Positions 53,541 through 62,896 are shown, counted from the stretch's first letter. The stretch is 64,000 nucleotides of DNA from Mucilaginibacter sp. L3T2-6 (GCF_030519355.1 NZ_JAUMKC010000025.1:1-64000); one strand, 5' to 3'. Notes: a model not told the origin generated them from the letters alone. Program-made: numbers and translations.

Positions 53541-54980
53541 TTAATAGTTTTCTATCGATTTAAACTCTACTGCGTTTCTTCCAACAGTATAGCAATATGT
53601 ACTGCTCGGAGAAAAGTCATAGGTCAAATTATTATCCGTTTTTATTTCTTCAATGTCTAACGTGGTAACCAATGTAACGGAGATATTATTTTTGATACAA
53701 AAAGATTTCAAATTTGCCAGTTTTTGAATGCTTTTTACATATCTGTTACTCCATTTAATTTCAACAGCCCAAGATGGTTTTTGCTTGATATTTAAGCCAA
53801 CAATGTCAACCTCGCCATCCTTCCATCTTGCGTAATAAGGAGTAAATTCTGTATTGTGGCTCCATTGCGAAAAAATTGCTGTTTCGACCATGTTACCGAT
53901 AAAATCGTCATCAGCTCCAATAGGCGAGAAAAGCGCAGTTCTTAATGAGGGGTTAGTTAAATAAATTTTAAAAAAATTAGCCCTTTTAAATTTTTTTGCA
54001 TTGATATCTATCCTGTTCACAACTTTAATTAAGAAAGCGGCCTCAAGATAAGTAATATATTTTCTTATCGTATTTTTAGCTATTCCAGAACTGGATGATA
54101 ATTCATCGAGCGTGAACTCATTTCCCGAATTATAGGCTATAGTACTAAATAGAGTGTTTAGCTCCTGAACATCCTGGATACCATATAAGCTTGGTAAATC
54201 CCTTAGTAAAACTTTGTCGATAATATCATTTCTGACATACCGCCCGGGATTTGCCTGCATTTCCTTTGACAAAGACAACTCGGGATAACCACCATAATTG
54301 ATGTAGTCAATAAAATGTCTATTAAATTCATTAATATTAGTTGTTCTGTAATAATTCTTTTCCGAACCATTCCATGATTTTATATACCCTACAACTAAAT
54401 GATCAAGGTTTTTCAAGTCAATGTATTCGTGAAATGTTAAAGGCGGGAGAATAAAATCCGTAAAGCGGCCAGCTCCCGATTCATTACTCTTTAACCGCAA
54501 TGCGGCAGCAGCCGACCCCGATGCAATGAAGTTACTATAATGATAGCTATCAACTAAGGTCTTTAAATGGCGTTCCCAATCTTTTAAATATTGAATTTCG
54601 TCAAAAATTACATAATAATCTTTTATTGAATCATCATTATTAGCTTTCCTGCATAGTTCGAATAATTTTTCAAGTCGAATTCCACTGTAAATCGGATTGT
54701 CAATTGATAAATAACAGATTTTTTGGGGATTTATCCCTTCGTCAATGAGGTCTTGAATTAAATGAAATATCATAACGGTTTTACCAACCCTCCGAGGCCC
54801 CATTAATACAACGGCTCTTTTTATTTGACTTTGCTTAATCAGCGGTTTGAAAAGGCGGTAGTACAAGCGCCTTTTCATAGAAGTGTAGAAATCCTCTATT
54901 CTCCCTGATTCCCACCATGGATTTTCAAACTTGATTTTATCAATTATCTGAACTTCAGAAAACGCCTTGAGGTTTTTCAT
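53541..54980 (-). CDS. AAA ATPase with DUF4143 domain (AT-rich)
   Basis: A 479-residue protein of the AAA_14/DUF4143 family. Walker A MGPRRVGKTVM lies near residue 59-66 and the Walker B-like VIFDEIQYLKDW near 125-136. A winged-helix region (TLDELSSSSGIAKNTIRKYIT) and a C-terminal nuclease-like DUF4143 part (WAVEIKWSNRYVKSIQ) follow. Such proteins have unclear function, often in mobile or defence contexts. Base composition is visibly lower in GC than the neighbours, as in acquired DNA, and the flanks are AT-rich. A minus-strand TATATTTG box lies at 54998-55005. Confidence 0.88.
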   Translation of the reverse strand: MKNLKAFSEVQIIDKIKFENPWWESGRIEDFYTSMKRRLYYRLFKPLIKQSQIKRAVVLMGPRRVGKTVMIFHLIQDLIDEGINPQKICYLSIDNPIYSGIRLEKLFELCRKANNDDSIKDYYVIFDEIQYLKDWERHLKTLVDSYHYSNFIASGSAAAALRLKSNESGAGRFTDFILPPLTFHEYIDLKNLDHLVVGYIKSWNGSEKNYYRTTNINEFNRHFIDYINYGGYPELSLSKEMQANPGRYVRNDIIDKVLLRDLPSLYGIQDVQELNTLFSTIAYNSGNEFTLDELSSSSGIAKNTIRKYITYLEAAFLIKVVNRIDINAKKFKRANFFKIYLTNPSLRTALFSPIGADDDFIGNMVETAIFSQWSHNTEFTPYYARWKDGEVDIVGLNIKQKPSWAVEIKWSNRYVKSIQKLANLKSFCIKNNISVTLVTTLDIEEIKTDNNLTYDFSPSSTYCYTVGRNAVEFKSIENY

Positions 54981-54997
54981 TCCATCAATTATTATAA

Positions 54998-55005
54998 CAA
55001 ATATA
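54998..55005 (-). promoter_or_regulatory. -7 box of the AAA/DUF4143 gene
   Basis: TATATTTG on the minus strand, 17 bases before the ATG at 54980, in an AT-rich stretch. Confidence 0.55.
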
Positions 55006-55137
55006 AATAAATAAGATCAAGGCTTTAATCTTATTTATTTATTAATTTTAAATAATTGACTATGAGATACTTATAAGCATTTATAATTTAACTTTTTAAC
55101 TAAGATAAGGTTTATCCGATTTGAATCAGCCTCATTT

Positions 55138-56175
55138 TTACACCTCCGGCTCCTGCTGGCTCAGGCAATGAAAACTGCCCAACCCCCAGATAATATCGGT
55201 AGAATCGATACCCACAACTTTCCTCTCCGGGAAACAGCCCTGGATAATATCCAACGCTTTTACGTCCTTGTCGCAGCGATATGTAGGCACAATAACCGAA
55301 TTATTGGCGATATAAAAATTAGCGTATGAAGCAGGCAGGCGCTGGTCTTCGTAAATTACTGCATCCGGCATTGGCAACTCTGCAATATTTAGCTGCTTGC
55401 CATTAATCAGGCGCATCTTTTTCAGCATTTCAAGATTATCCTGAAGCAACTGGTAGTTCTCGTCGGTTTTATTTTCTTCTATAACGGTAAGCACCGTATC
55501 TTCATTTACAAAACGAACAGTATCATCAATGTGCCCGTCTGTATCATCGCCTGTAATCCCCTCGCCTACCCACAACACCTGCTCCACGCCGTAGTAATTA
55601 TACAGGTATTCTTCAATTTGCTGCTGGTTTAAAGCGGGGTTGCGATTTTCATTCAGCAGGCATGCGGTGGACGTGATCAAAGTACCGGCCCCGTTAAAAT
55701 CAACCGAGCCGCCTTCCATTACAATACCCGGATGATAAACCGGCAAGCCAAAGCGTTCGCCAATTTTTGTGGGGATAACATCGTCCAGATCGAACGGGGG
55801 ATATTTTCCGCCCCAGGCGTTATAGCCCCAATCAACAATCGCCTTCTGTTTGGTAACCGGGTTTATTAAAAACGCCGGACCATGATCGCGGCACCAGGCG
55901 TCGTTGGTTTCAAACTCAAAAAACTCCACCTGTTTTAAATCAACATTTTGCAGCAGCAACTGTTGTTTGGCAAAGGCGGCCATTTGCTCATCTTTTACAT
56001 TGATGCGCACCAACTCGCCCTCAGACAATATCTTGATAAACTCGCAATAACGCGGAAAGATCAAATCGATCTTACCGGGCCATGAAGCCTCTTTATGCGG
56101 CCAGCTCAGCCAGGTAGCGGTATGTTTTGCCCATTCTGCCGGGAAATGGAATCCGTTTTGTTTGGGTGTAATCAT
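55138..56175 (-). CDS. aguA: Agmatine deiminase
   Basis: A 345-residue peptidylarginine-deiminase-fold enzyme converting agmatine to N-carbamoylputrescine. Catalytic residues visible are the nucleophile in FHCLSQQ near the C-terminus (Cys337), DTDGHIDD (His and Asp) and VMEGGSVDF; WLSWPHKEASWPGK opens the chain. The 56198-56289 element lies just upstream. It is the second step of a pair with the N-carbamoylputrescine amidase upstream on the same strand, so together they make putrescine. Confidence 0.93.
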   Translation of the reverse strand: MITPKQNGFHFPAEWAKHTATWLSWPHKEASWPGKIDLIFPRYCEFIKILSEGELVRINVKDEQMAAFAKQQLLLQNVDLKQVEFFEFETNDAWCRDHGPAFLINPVTKQKAIVDWGYNAWGGKYPPFDLDDVIPTKIGERFGLPVYHPGIVMEGGSVDFNGAGTLITSTACLLNENRNPALNQQQIEEYLYNYYGVEQVLWVGEGITGDDTDGHIDDTVRFVNEDTVLTVIEENKTDENYQLLQDNLEMLKKMRLINGKQLNIAELPMPDAVIYEDQRLPASYANFYIANNSVIVPTYRCDKDVKALDIIQGCFPERKVVGIDSTDIIWGLGSFHCLSQQEPEV

Positions 56176-56197
56176 TAAGTTGGATACTATTAGGTTT

Positions 56198-56289
56198 TGT
56201 CATTGCGAGGTACGAAGCAACCTCGTCGACATATATAGTCCGCTATGCATTGCGAAGAGATTGCTTCGTCGTTCCTCCTCGCAATGACA
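56198..56289. mobile_element. 92-base MITE-like element with perfect 13-base terminal inverted repeats
   Basis: The ends are TGTCATTGCGAGG (56198-56210) and CCTCGCAATGACA (56277-56289). Inside, GAAGCAACCTCG and GAGATTGCTTCG are further inverted, so the whole can fold into a long hairpin. It has no coding capacity. It sits in the 124-base gap between aguA and aguB, splitting what would otherwise be a tight operon. Confidence 0.85.
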
Positions 56290-56299
56290 ATATTATTGA

Positions 56300-57169
56300 T
56301 TAGTCTTCGTCCAGAAAGCGTTTAGTGATCGGTTGATACGACTCGATGCGACGATCACGCATAAACGGCCAGTGACTGCGGTAATAATCCGATTTATCCA
56401 GGTCCAGTTCCTGCACTACCACTTCTTCTTTATCGGCAGATGCCTGGTAAATTAATGCGCCGAACGGATTGGCGAAAAATGAGCCGCCCCAAAACTTAAG
56501 GCCGGCCTCCTCGCCCACGCGGTTAACACTTACAACGTGCACGCCGTTGGCTACCGCATGCGAACGCTGGATGGTTTGCCATGCATTGTATTGTTCGGTA
56601 TTTGTGGCTTCATCCTGGGTACTGGCCCAGCCAATAGCTGTAGGATAGAATAATATTTCAGCGCCCATCATCGCAGTGATTCGGGCAGCTTCGGGATACC
56701 ATTGATCCCAGCAGATCAGTACGCCGATGGTCGCAAATTTAGTTTTGAAAACTTTATAGCCCAGGTCGCCGGGCGTAAAATAGAATTTTTCGTAAAAGCC
56801 GGGGTCATCCGGGATATGCATTTTGCGGTATTTGCCGAGATATGCGCCATCGGCATCCAGCACGGCAGTAGTATTATGATAGATACCCTGTGCCCGTTTT
56901 TCGAATAAAGAGGCAATGGTCACCACGCCCAATTCCTTGGCTACTGCCGAAAGCGCATCGGTAGACGGGCCGGGAATAGCTTCCGCCAGCTTAAAGTTGT
57001 CGTAATCCTCAACATCACAAAAATAAAGCGATGTAAACAGTTCCTGTAAACAAACTATCTGCGCGCCCTTTTGAGCGGCCTCGCGCACTTTAACAATAGC
57101 TTTGTTTAAATTCTCCTGTTTATCGGAGGTACAGCTCATCTGCACCATTCCCACTTTTACTTTACTCAT
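56300..57169 (-). CDS. aguB: N-carbamoylputrescine amidase (carbon-nitrogen hydrolase)
   Basis: A 289-residue nitrilase-fold hydrolase with the Glu-Lys-Cys triad in CLQELFTSLYF, YRKMHIPDDPGFYEK and GVLICWDQWYPEAAR. The substrate-typical segments (GIYHNTTAVLDADG, WPFMRDRRIESY) match AguB. It produces putrescine, CO2 and ammonia. The frame is open to 57298, but ATG 57169 is supported by a TACTTTTG box at 57186-57193, which lies within the longer alternative. Confidence 0.95.
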   Translation of the reverse strand: MSKVKVGMVQMSCTSDKQENLNKAIVKVREAAQKGAQIVCLQELFTSLYFCDVEDYDNFKLAEAIPGPSTDALSAVAKELGVVTIASLFEKRAQGIYHNTTAVLDADGAYLGKYRKMHIPDDPGFYEKFYFTPGDLGYKVFKTKFATIGVLICWDQWYPEAARITAMMGAEILFYPTAIGWASTQDEATNTEQYNAWQTIQRSHAVANGVHVVSVNRVGEEAGLKFWGGSFFANPFGALIYQASADKEEVVVQELDLDKSDYYRSHWPFMRDRRIESYQPITKRFLDED

Positions 57170-57185
57170 CCTGCTAAATTTTGCG

Positions 57186-57193
57186 CAAAAGTA
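57186..57193 (-). promoter_or_regulatory. -7 box of the agu unit
   Basis: TACTTTTG on the minus strand, 16 bases before the aguB ATG at 57169; it argues against the longer start at 57298. Confidence 0.6.
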
Positions 57194-57222
57194 CGTTTTT
57201 AGTCCGACAGTCGGGAAAGACC

Positions 57223-57360
57223 GAAAGTCCGAAAGACGAAAATTACAATTCACAAATGTTGAGAGGAGTGCGGGAAGGCCAAAAAAAGCACCGCCCAATA
57301 GTCAACTTAAAAGCAGCTTTTTTAGCTTTTTGACTTTACTGACTTTCGGACTTTACTGAC
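57223..57360. repeat. Inverted pair of GACTTTACTGACTTTCGG-family words
   Basis: GAAAGTCCGAAAG (57223-57235) is the reverse complement of CTTTCGGACTTT(C) at 57343-57354. The right word GACTTTACTGACTTTCGGAC begins near 57332 and covers the last eight codons and the stop of the response-regulator gene. Confidence 0.75.
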
Positions 57361-57716
57361 TCAACCAGCAATCCGTTCACCGTATCAATCAGTTCATCCA
57401 GCCCGAAAGGCTTTGAGATAATGGCGTCGCACCCGCATGCGAGCATATCGTCTTTGTTGAGGTATGCCGAACAAATAATAACCGGCATATTACAGAGCGC
57501 GGGATGGGCTTTTACCTGCCGGCAGATTTCGTCGCCGCGCAGCCCACCCAATTTATAATCGAGCATTAACAGGTCAGGCTTGTGGTTGCTGATACTTTCG
57601 ATAATGTTCTCCGTCTCCGAAGTTATAGTTACTTCAAACCGTTCGTACGACAGGGCTTCTTTAACAACATCAAGTACATCCTGGTTATCATCAAGCATTA
57701 ATATTCGCTTCCGCAT
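57336..57716 (-). CDS. Single-domain response regulator
   Basis: A 126-residue receiver-only protein: acidic pocket LMLDDNQD, phosphoacceptor in LLMLDYKLGG (Asp54), and switch lysine in ISKPFG. No output domain follows. No kinase is beside it; the orphan TPR kinase at 16748-18967 is one possible partner, but that is a guess. The last eight residues (ESVKSESQ) and the stop are encoded by an intergenic repeat word, so its C-terminal end was probably replaced or extended by the repeat. Confidence 0.88.
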   Translation of the reverse strand: MRKRILMLDDNQDVLDVVKEALSYERFEVTITSETENIIESISNHKPDLLMLDYKLGGLRGDEICRQVKAHPALCNMPVIICSAYLNKDDMLACGCDAIISKPFGLDELIDTVNGLLVESVKSESQ

Positions 57717-57930
57717 AATGCAATTAATTGGGTGAAGTAAAGGTTTTGCTAATAAATAAACGGAGCTTAATTACAGAATTTGATTGTTTTCAATATTTAT
57801 AAAACGCAGTAACTGCCGTTTTATTTGATTCGGCTACAATAACAATCAGAAAAACATAACATTAATACATAAGAACATGAGAACTCGTAAAACCGCGTAG
57901 TTGTGAAAATCAATAAGACCCATTCGTCTT

Positions 57931-59490
57931 TTAAAGATCATGATAGATAGATCTGAAGGTACTGCGTAAGCCAAAGGTGATCGCGGTAGTCTTCCGGGAA
58001 TTAACATCTGTAGTTTCGTGGCGTATCAGGCCGCCAAGCTCAAATCTTAAATTATACTTAGGGTTGATCAGGTAAGACACCGTGCCTTCAGCATAATAAA
58101 ACTTGGCAGGTACGCCCTGACCGATCACCCTATCGGGAGTAGATGCGGAAGTTGATGTGTAGGTCAGTTCCTTACCGTAATTCTGGCCGGGAGGATTAAG
58201 CCCGTATTTAGCATAATTAACCTGCCCCATAAAATCAAAATTTCCGATAGAGTAATTCAGTATGCCGATAAGTTCCCTGAAGTTGGCGCCAAGCGGATCG
58301 CCGAGGGGTTGGCTATAGTCGGTATAATTGGTAATGATTTGCGGACTGGTATAGGTATATGGTTTTACGGTATTGTATTCAAACAGGTAGCTAAAGTTTT
58401 TTACGCCGAGCAGGTCGCCGCCGCGAAAGCCAAGCTGGTACCCGTCAGTATTGCTGTTATCCATCAGCAATTGTGCATAAACGGCTGTCTTGTCGAATAT
58501 TTTATACTTGCCTGTAAAACCCGACAATATGTTATCGGGCTGATTTTTAGGTCCAATGGATGCGGCAAAGAACAATGGGTTGATCAGATTTGCATCAAAT
58601 CCGTGGAAATGTCCATTGTCATCGGCTTCCTGCGCAATAACTGCGTTGAAAAAGCCCAGGGAAAGGCGATTGGTAACATTCCAGTCGAGGTAATGGAAGG
58701 CGCCGTATTTACGCCGGTTGCTAAAAAACGTATCAAACTTCGGTATATTTATGTCTTCCATGTACGTCCACATGGCCATATATTGTACCGGGCCCAGGTT
58801 CGCTGTTAAACGCAGTAAAGGATAATTTGCCGAAAAATCAGACAACAACAGCGACCGGTAGCCATCGCCAATAAAGGTTTTGTCCGTTCCAAGGGTAATA
58901 TTTAACTGTTTTATTGGTGTATACGAAACATACGCTGTAACATACGACCAATCCTGGCTGCCTATTGCCTGCCCGCTGTAACTCCTGTTATAGGCCTGCC
59001 CGGGGATGAAAGCGTATTTATTAATTATATCGTTATAATATCCGTTAAACCGGGCCGAATTTTCAAACCCGCTGGAATAAAAAGAGAACTTGCTGCCTAT
59101 AGTACCGCCCAGTTGATAACCGCGGGTATTCATATTGGTAGTTATCTTGTCCGAAAAATCGCGTCCAACCATCAAATCAGGAAGATAATCAGCATAAAAG
59201 GTATAGTCTTTGGTTTTTACATCAAACACGTGCTCGTTAAAAATCTTACGCACTATCCACGTATGCCGGCTGCTGTCGACACCCCGGTTCATTACAGCGT
59301 CATAAGTGGGCCGCAGCGTACTGTCAATTAAAAATGGCTTGAGTGACGTATGAATACGACTGTCTAATGAATAGACGCTCGAATTAAATTTTTGATCGAG
59401 CTGGTAGGAATAGGGCAGATATACAGATTGCGCCTGACTTAAACGGATTGAAAAAAATATAATTGCAGCAATTAATAGCAGTTTTTTCAT
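57931..59490 (-). CDS. RemB-like/Wzi-like outer-membrane beta-barrel protein
   Basis: A 519-residue exported protein with a signal peptide (1-20, RLSQAQ). Many amphipathic strands of a large barrel follow (GYQLGGTIGSKFSFYSSGF, LNITLGTDKTFIGDGYRSLL, and final strand TTAITFGLRSTFRSIYHDL). It resembles the capsule-assembly Wzi fold used in Flavobacterium RemB, a gliding-motility protein. With the gld genes in this window, a gliding or surface polysaccharide role is plausible, but the family call is by pattern only. Confidence 0.7.
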   Translation of the reverse strand: MKKLLLIAAIIFFSIRLSQAQSVYLPYSYQLDQKFNSSVYSLDSRIHTSLKPFLIDSTLRPTYDAVMNRGVDSSRHTWIVRKIFNEHVFDVKTKDYTFYADYLPDLMVGRDFSDKITTNMNTRGYQLGGTIGSKFSFYSSGFENSARFNGYYNDIINKYAFIPGQAYNRSYSGQAIGSQDWSYVTAYVSYTPIKQLNITLGTDKTFIGDGYRSLLLSDFSANYPLLRLTANLGPVQYMAMWTYMEDINIPKFDTFFSNRRKYGAFHYLDWNVTNRLSLGFFNAVIAQEADDNGHFHGFDANLINPLFFAASIGPKNQPDNILSGFTGKYKIFDKTAVYAQLLMDNSNTDGYQLGFRGGDLLGVKNFSYLFEYNTVKPYTYTSPQIITNYTDYSQPLGDPLGANFRELIGILNYSIGNFDFMGQVNYAKYGLNPPGQNYGKELTYTSTSASTPDRVIGQGVPAKFYYAEGTVSYLINPKYNLRFELGGLIRHETTDVNSRKTTAITFGLRSTFRSIYHDL

Positions 59491-59602
59491 AAGCAGTCAG
59501 CCTGTTTTTTGCACCGCACGAAAATAACTATTAATTGCGGTGAAATAAAAATTTGATTTAGAATGGTTGACATGCAGAAAGCAATTGCGAGACGCTCGCC
59601 TC

Positions 59603-59648
59603 CGATTCCTTAATGACTTTTCGGACTTCACTGACTTTCCTTACTTTT
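59603..59648. repeat. Word of the GACTTTACTGACTTTCGG family
   Basis: TAATGACTTTTCGGACTTCA, then CTGACTTTCC; a variant copy in the 292-base gap 59491-59782 upstream of the DUF2723 gene. Nothing else is recognised there, apart from a CATATTTG box at 59652-59659. Confidence 0.6.
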
Positions 59649-59782
59649 TCCCATATTTGCGCCTTTAAAACCGGAACACCTTAACTTTAATATGTTAAAA
59701 GTTGTTAAGCCCGGCCTTATTTAGTAAAAAAAGTGTTAAAAATCCTGATATTTACCCTGCAATAAACCATTAGTTGTAATCC

Positions 59783-62700
59783 ATGCAATACAATAAAATA
59801 AACAATCTTTTAGGCTGGCTTTGCTTTGTCATCGCATCTCTTACTTACATTTTAACCCTCGAGCCGTCTGTTAGCTTTTGGGATTGCGGCGAGTTTATAT
59901 CCTGTGCCTACCGCTTACAGGTAGCGCACCAGCCAGGTTATCCAATGTTTGCCATGCTCGGTAAAATGTTTTCGCTTTTATCGTTCGGTAACAATGCTAA
60001 GGTGCCTTATTTTACCAACATGGGTTCGGCGCTGGCCAGCGGCGCCACTATTATGTTCCTGTTCTGGAGCATAACCGCCATCGCTAAAAAACTGCTGCCT
60101 GAAAAACAAACTCAGGAAGAAAATAAAAACCGCACCCTGCTGATCATGGGCGCCGGCCTGGTGGGCGCTTTAGCCTTTACCTATACCGACACATTCTGGT
60201 TTTCGGCGGTTGAAACCATCGTATTTGCTATCTCGATGCTATGTACGGCCGTTGTTTTCTGGGCAATATTGAAATGGGACGCTCATGCCGATGAACCTGG
60301 CGCGGATAAATGGCTTGTTTTTATAGCCTATGTTATCGGTTTGTCTATAGGCATCCACCTGCTCAACCTGTTAACCATCCCTGCAATTGCAATGGTTTAT
60401 TATTTCCGCAGGGGTAAAAATATCAACCTTGGCGGCGTCATCGGCACATTTTTAATCGGCGTGCTGATCTTGATTTTTGTACAATACGGTATAAGGGGCT
60501 ATACAATTAAAATAGCCGCCTATTTCGATTTATTTTTTGTAAACAGCCTGGGTCTCGGTTTCTGGAGCGGCGCCCTTTTCTGGTTCCTGATCATTGCCGC
60601 TGTATTGGTTGGCGGTATAATTTACAGCACCCGCAAAAAGAAGCCATTAATGAACCTGGCCTTTTTGTGCACCGCATTTGTTTATTTTGGCTACGGCTCA
60701 TTTGCGTATATTCCAATCCGTGCTTCTGCAGGTACCAACCTCGACAACTCGCACCCGGATAATGCCTTTGTAATGTATGGCTACCTGAACCGTATACAAT
60801 ATGGCGAAAACCCGCTGTTATATGGTCAGTACTTTGATGCTAAAATCATAGATCAAACAGAAGGCGCTACCCTTTACCGTAAAGGCAAAACCAAATACGA
60901 AAACGCCGGTAAAAAACAGAATTACGTATACGACCATAATACCATTTTCCCGCGTATGTACAGCAGCGACGGCCAGGACCCGCAGTTCTATCGTCAGTGG
61001 CTGCAAATGGACGATAACGCCGCCCCTACCATGACCGACAACCTGAAATGGTTCTTCAGCTGGCAGGTTTACCAGATGTATGTGCGTTACTTTATGTGGA
61101 ACTTTGTAGGCCGTTATAACGATTTGGATGGCCAGCAAAGCATGACCGGCATTGACGGAAACTGGACCAGCGGCATATTAGATGGCGGCAAACACCTGCC
61201 TAAGTCTGTTACCCAAAGCGTAACCTACACCCCGCTGTATGCCCTGCCGCTCATCATTGGCATATTGGGTGTTGTTTACCACTTCCAGCGCAAAAGGCGC
61301 GATGCATTGGTTGTACTGCTGCTGTTTATTTTTACGGGCGTCGCAATCGTGCTGTATGTAAATCAACCGAGCATACAGCCCCGTGAGCGTGATTATTCAT
61401 ACGTCGGCTCGTTCTACGCCTTTGCCATTTGGATAGGCCTGGGGGTAATTGCCATAGCCGAAATGCTGAGGACAAAACTAAATGCCAAAACTTCAGCTTT
61501 GTTGGCTACCGTTGTTTGTCTCCTGGCAGCCCCTGTTGTAATGGCAAAACAGGAATGGCCGTCACACGATCGCTCAACCAAAATGACGCCGCACGATATG
61601 GCTTATAACTATCTTATATCGTGCCCGCCAAATGCTATTTTGTTTACCTATGGTGATAATGATACTTACTCACTATGGTACGACCAGGAGGTTGAAGGCA
61701 TACGTCCGGATGTGCGTATAGTTAACCTGAGCTTATTTACCGGCGACTGGTATATCCGCCAGATGCAGGGAAAAATGAATGATTCGGCGCCATTGCCGAT
61801 CACGATGCCTTACGATAAATATAAAGAAGGCGTACGCGATGTAATTTATTTTGATGATAAGAAATTGCCCGGCTATACTGAAATTAAGGACGTGTTCGAC
61901 TTTATTACTTCGGATGATAAAGCTACGCAGGTGCAGTACCAGAGCGGCGACTGGGGAAATTATCTTCCAACCAAAAATCTCAAAATCACCATCAATCCTG
62001 ATGATGTTTTAAAAAACCACGTAATTACCCCGGAGCAGAAAGACAAACTCGCTACCGCTATGGAGTGGAAATACACCTCGAACTATGTAACCAAGGAAAA
62101 CCTGGCCATGTTCGATATCCTTGCCCATAACAATTGGAAGCGGCCAATCTGCTTTACCACCACCATTGGCAACGAAAACCTGATCGGTTTACAACCCTAT
62201 TTGTATAAGGAAGGTTTCACTTATCACCTGATACCATTTAAGCCGGATACTACCACACACGATCAATTGGGCAAAATAAACAGCCTGGTGATGTATGATA
62301 ACATGATGAATAAGTTTAAATATGGCAACTTTAAAACGGCTAAGTATTTAGACCATGAATCTACCACCATGTTCTACCCGGTAATGGTTACTACGTTCCT
62401 TGATCTGGCCGACGGTTTGGTTAAAGACGGTCATCCTGACCTGGCACTTAAAGCGCTGCACAAGTTTGACCAGGTAATGCCCGACATTATGCCGGGAATA
62501 GAGGTTGCTAACCGCAAGATATTTATGGCCCAGACAGCTTACAACCTGAGCGACAATGTGTTAGGTAACAAACTAATGAATAATGTAAATGATTACCTGA
62601 AAGACCAGCTTGATTATAACTACAATTTATTAAAGGATAACAACAACAACCTGGATGTGCGCACGGTACAGTATGGTGTTTCCTTTATCAATGCAATGGT

Positions 62701-62809
62701 TGGTATTACAGCCGATGGTCACCAGGCGGCCCTGAGCAAAAAGCTGTCGGATGAGCTAAAAGATTACACCAACAAATTTGCTCCGATTTTACAACGGCAG
62801 CAGCAATAA
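59783..62809 (+). CDS. DUF2723 membrane glycosyltransferase-like protein
   Basis: A 1008-residue protein. The N-terminal ~600 residues form about 12-14 membrane helices of the DUF2723 family (PSVSFWDCGEFISCAYRLQV, HQPGYPMFAMLGKMF, the acidic catalytic region being the WDCGEF segment). A soluble ~400-residue C-terminal domain follows. The human relative TMEM260 is an O-mannosyltransferase, so protein O-glycosylation at the membrane is the likely job. It is a single gene; the convergent terminator is at 62857-62896. Confidence 0.88.
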   Translation: MQYNKINNLLGWLCFVIASLTYILTLEPSVSFWDCGEFISCAYRLQVAHQPGYPMFAMLGKMFSLLSFGNNAKVPYFTNMGSALASGATIMFLFWSITAIAKKLLPEKQTQEENKNRTLLIMGAGLVGALAFTYTDTFWFSAVETIVFAISMLCTAVVFWAILKWDAHADEPGADKWLVFIAYVIGLSIGIHLLNLLTIPAIAMVYYFRRGKNINLGGVIGTFLIGVLILIFVQYGIRGYTIKIAAYFDLFFVNSLGLGFWSGALFWFLIIAAVLVGGIIYSTRKKKPLMNLAFLCTAFVYFGYGSFAYIPIRASAGTNLDNSHPDNAFVMYGYLNRIQYGENPLLYGQYFDAKIIDQTEGATLYRKGKTKYENAGKKQNYVYDHNTIFPRMYSSDGQDPQFYRQWLQMDDNAAPTMTDNLKWFFSWQVYQMYVRYFMWNFVGRYNDLDGQQSMTGIDGNWTSGILDGGKHLPKSVTQSVTYTPLYALPLIIGILGVVYHFQRKRRDALVVLLLFIFTGVAIVLYVNQPSIQPRERDYSYVGSFYAFAIWIGLGVIAIAEMLRTKLNAKTSALLATVVCLLAAPVVMAKQEWPSHDRSTKMTPHDMAYNYLISCPPNAILFTYGDNDTYSLWYDQEVEGIRPDVRIVNLSLFTGDWYIRQMQGKMNDSAPLPITMPYDKYKEGVRDVIYFDDKKLPGYTEIKDVFDFITSDDKATQVQYQSGDWGNYLPTKNLKITINPDDVLKNHVITPEQKDKLATAMEWKYTSNYVTKENLAMFDILAHNNWKRPICFTTTIGNENLIGLQPYLYKEGFTYHLIPFKPDTTTHDQLGKINSLVMYDNMMNKFKYGNFKTAKYLDHESTTMFYPVMVTTFLDLADGLVKDGHPDLALKALHKFDQVMPDIMPGIEVANRKIFMAQTAYNLSDNVLGNKLMNNVNDYLKDQLDYNYNLLKDNNNNLDVRTVQYGVSFINAMVGITADGHQAALSKKLSDELKDYTNKFAPILQRQQQ

Positions 62810-62856
62810 GCAGGTGAAAGGTAAAAAGCGAAAGCTGAAAGGTTTTTGCAATTCAT

Positions 62857-62896
62857 AAAGTAAAAGGCCAACCTTCCGGGATTGGCCTTTTACTTT
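62857..62896. terminator. Bidirectional terminator between DUF2723 and lipoprotein genes
   Basis: A perfect 15-bp stem (AAAGTAAAAGGCCAA at 62857-62871 with its complement at 62882-62896) has T-rich ends on both strands. Confidence 0.9.

Noticed and set aside
57170..57298. Longer start for AguB
   Set aside because: The promoter box at 57186-57193 lies inside it, and the nitrilase pattern starts at 57169.
57807..57832. Hairpin ATAAAACGCAGT/ACTGCCGTTTTAT as terminator of the RemB-like gene
   Set aside because: One-base bulge and no T run on the minus strand; left unassigned.
58309..58809. 166-codon frame on the plus strand
   Set aside because: Antisense to the RemB-like gene; no signal, promoter or family match.
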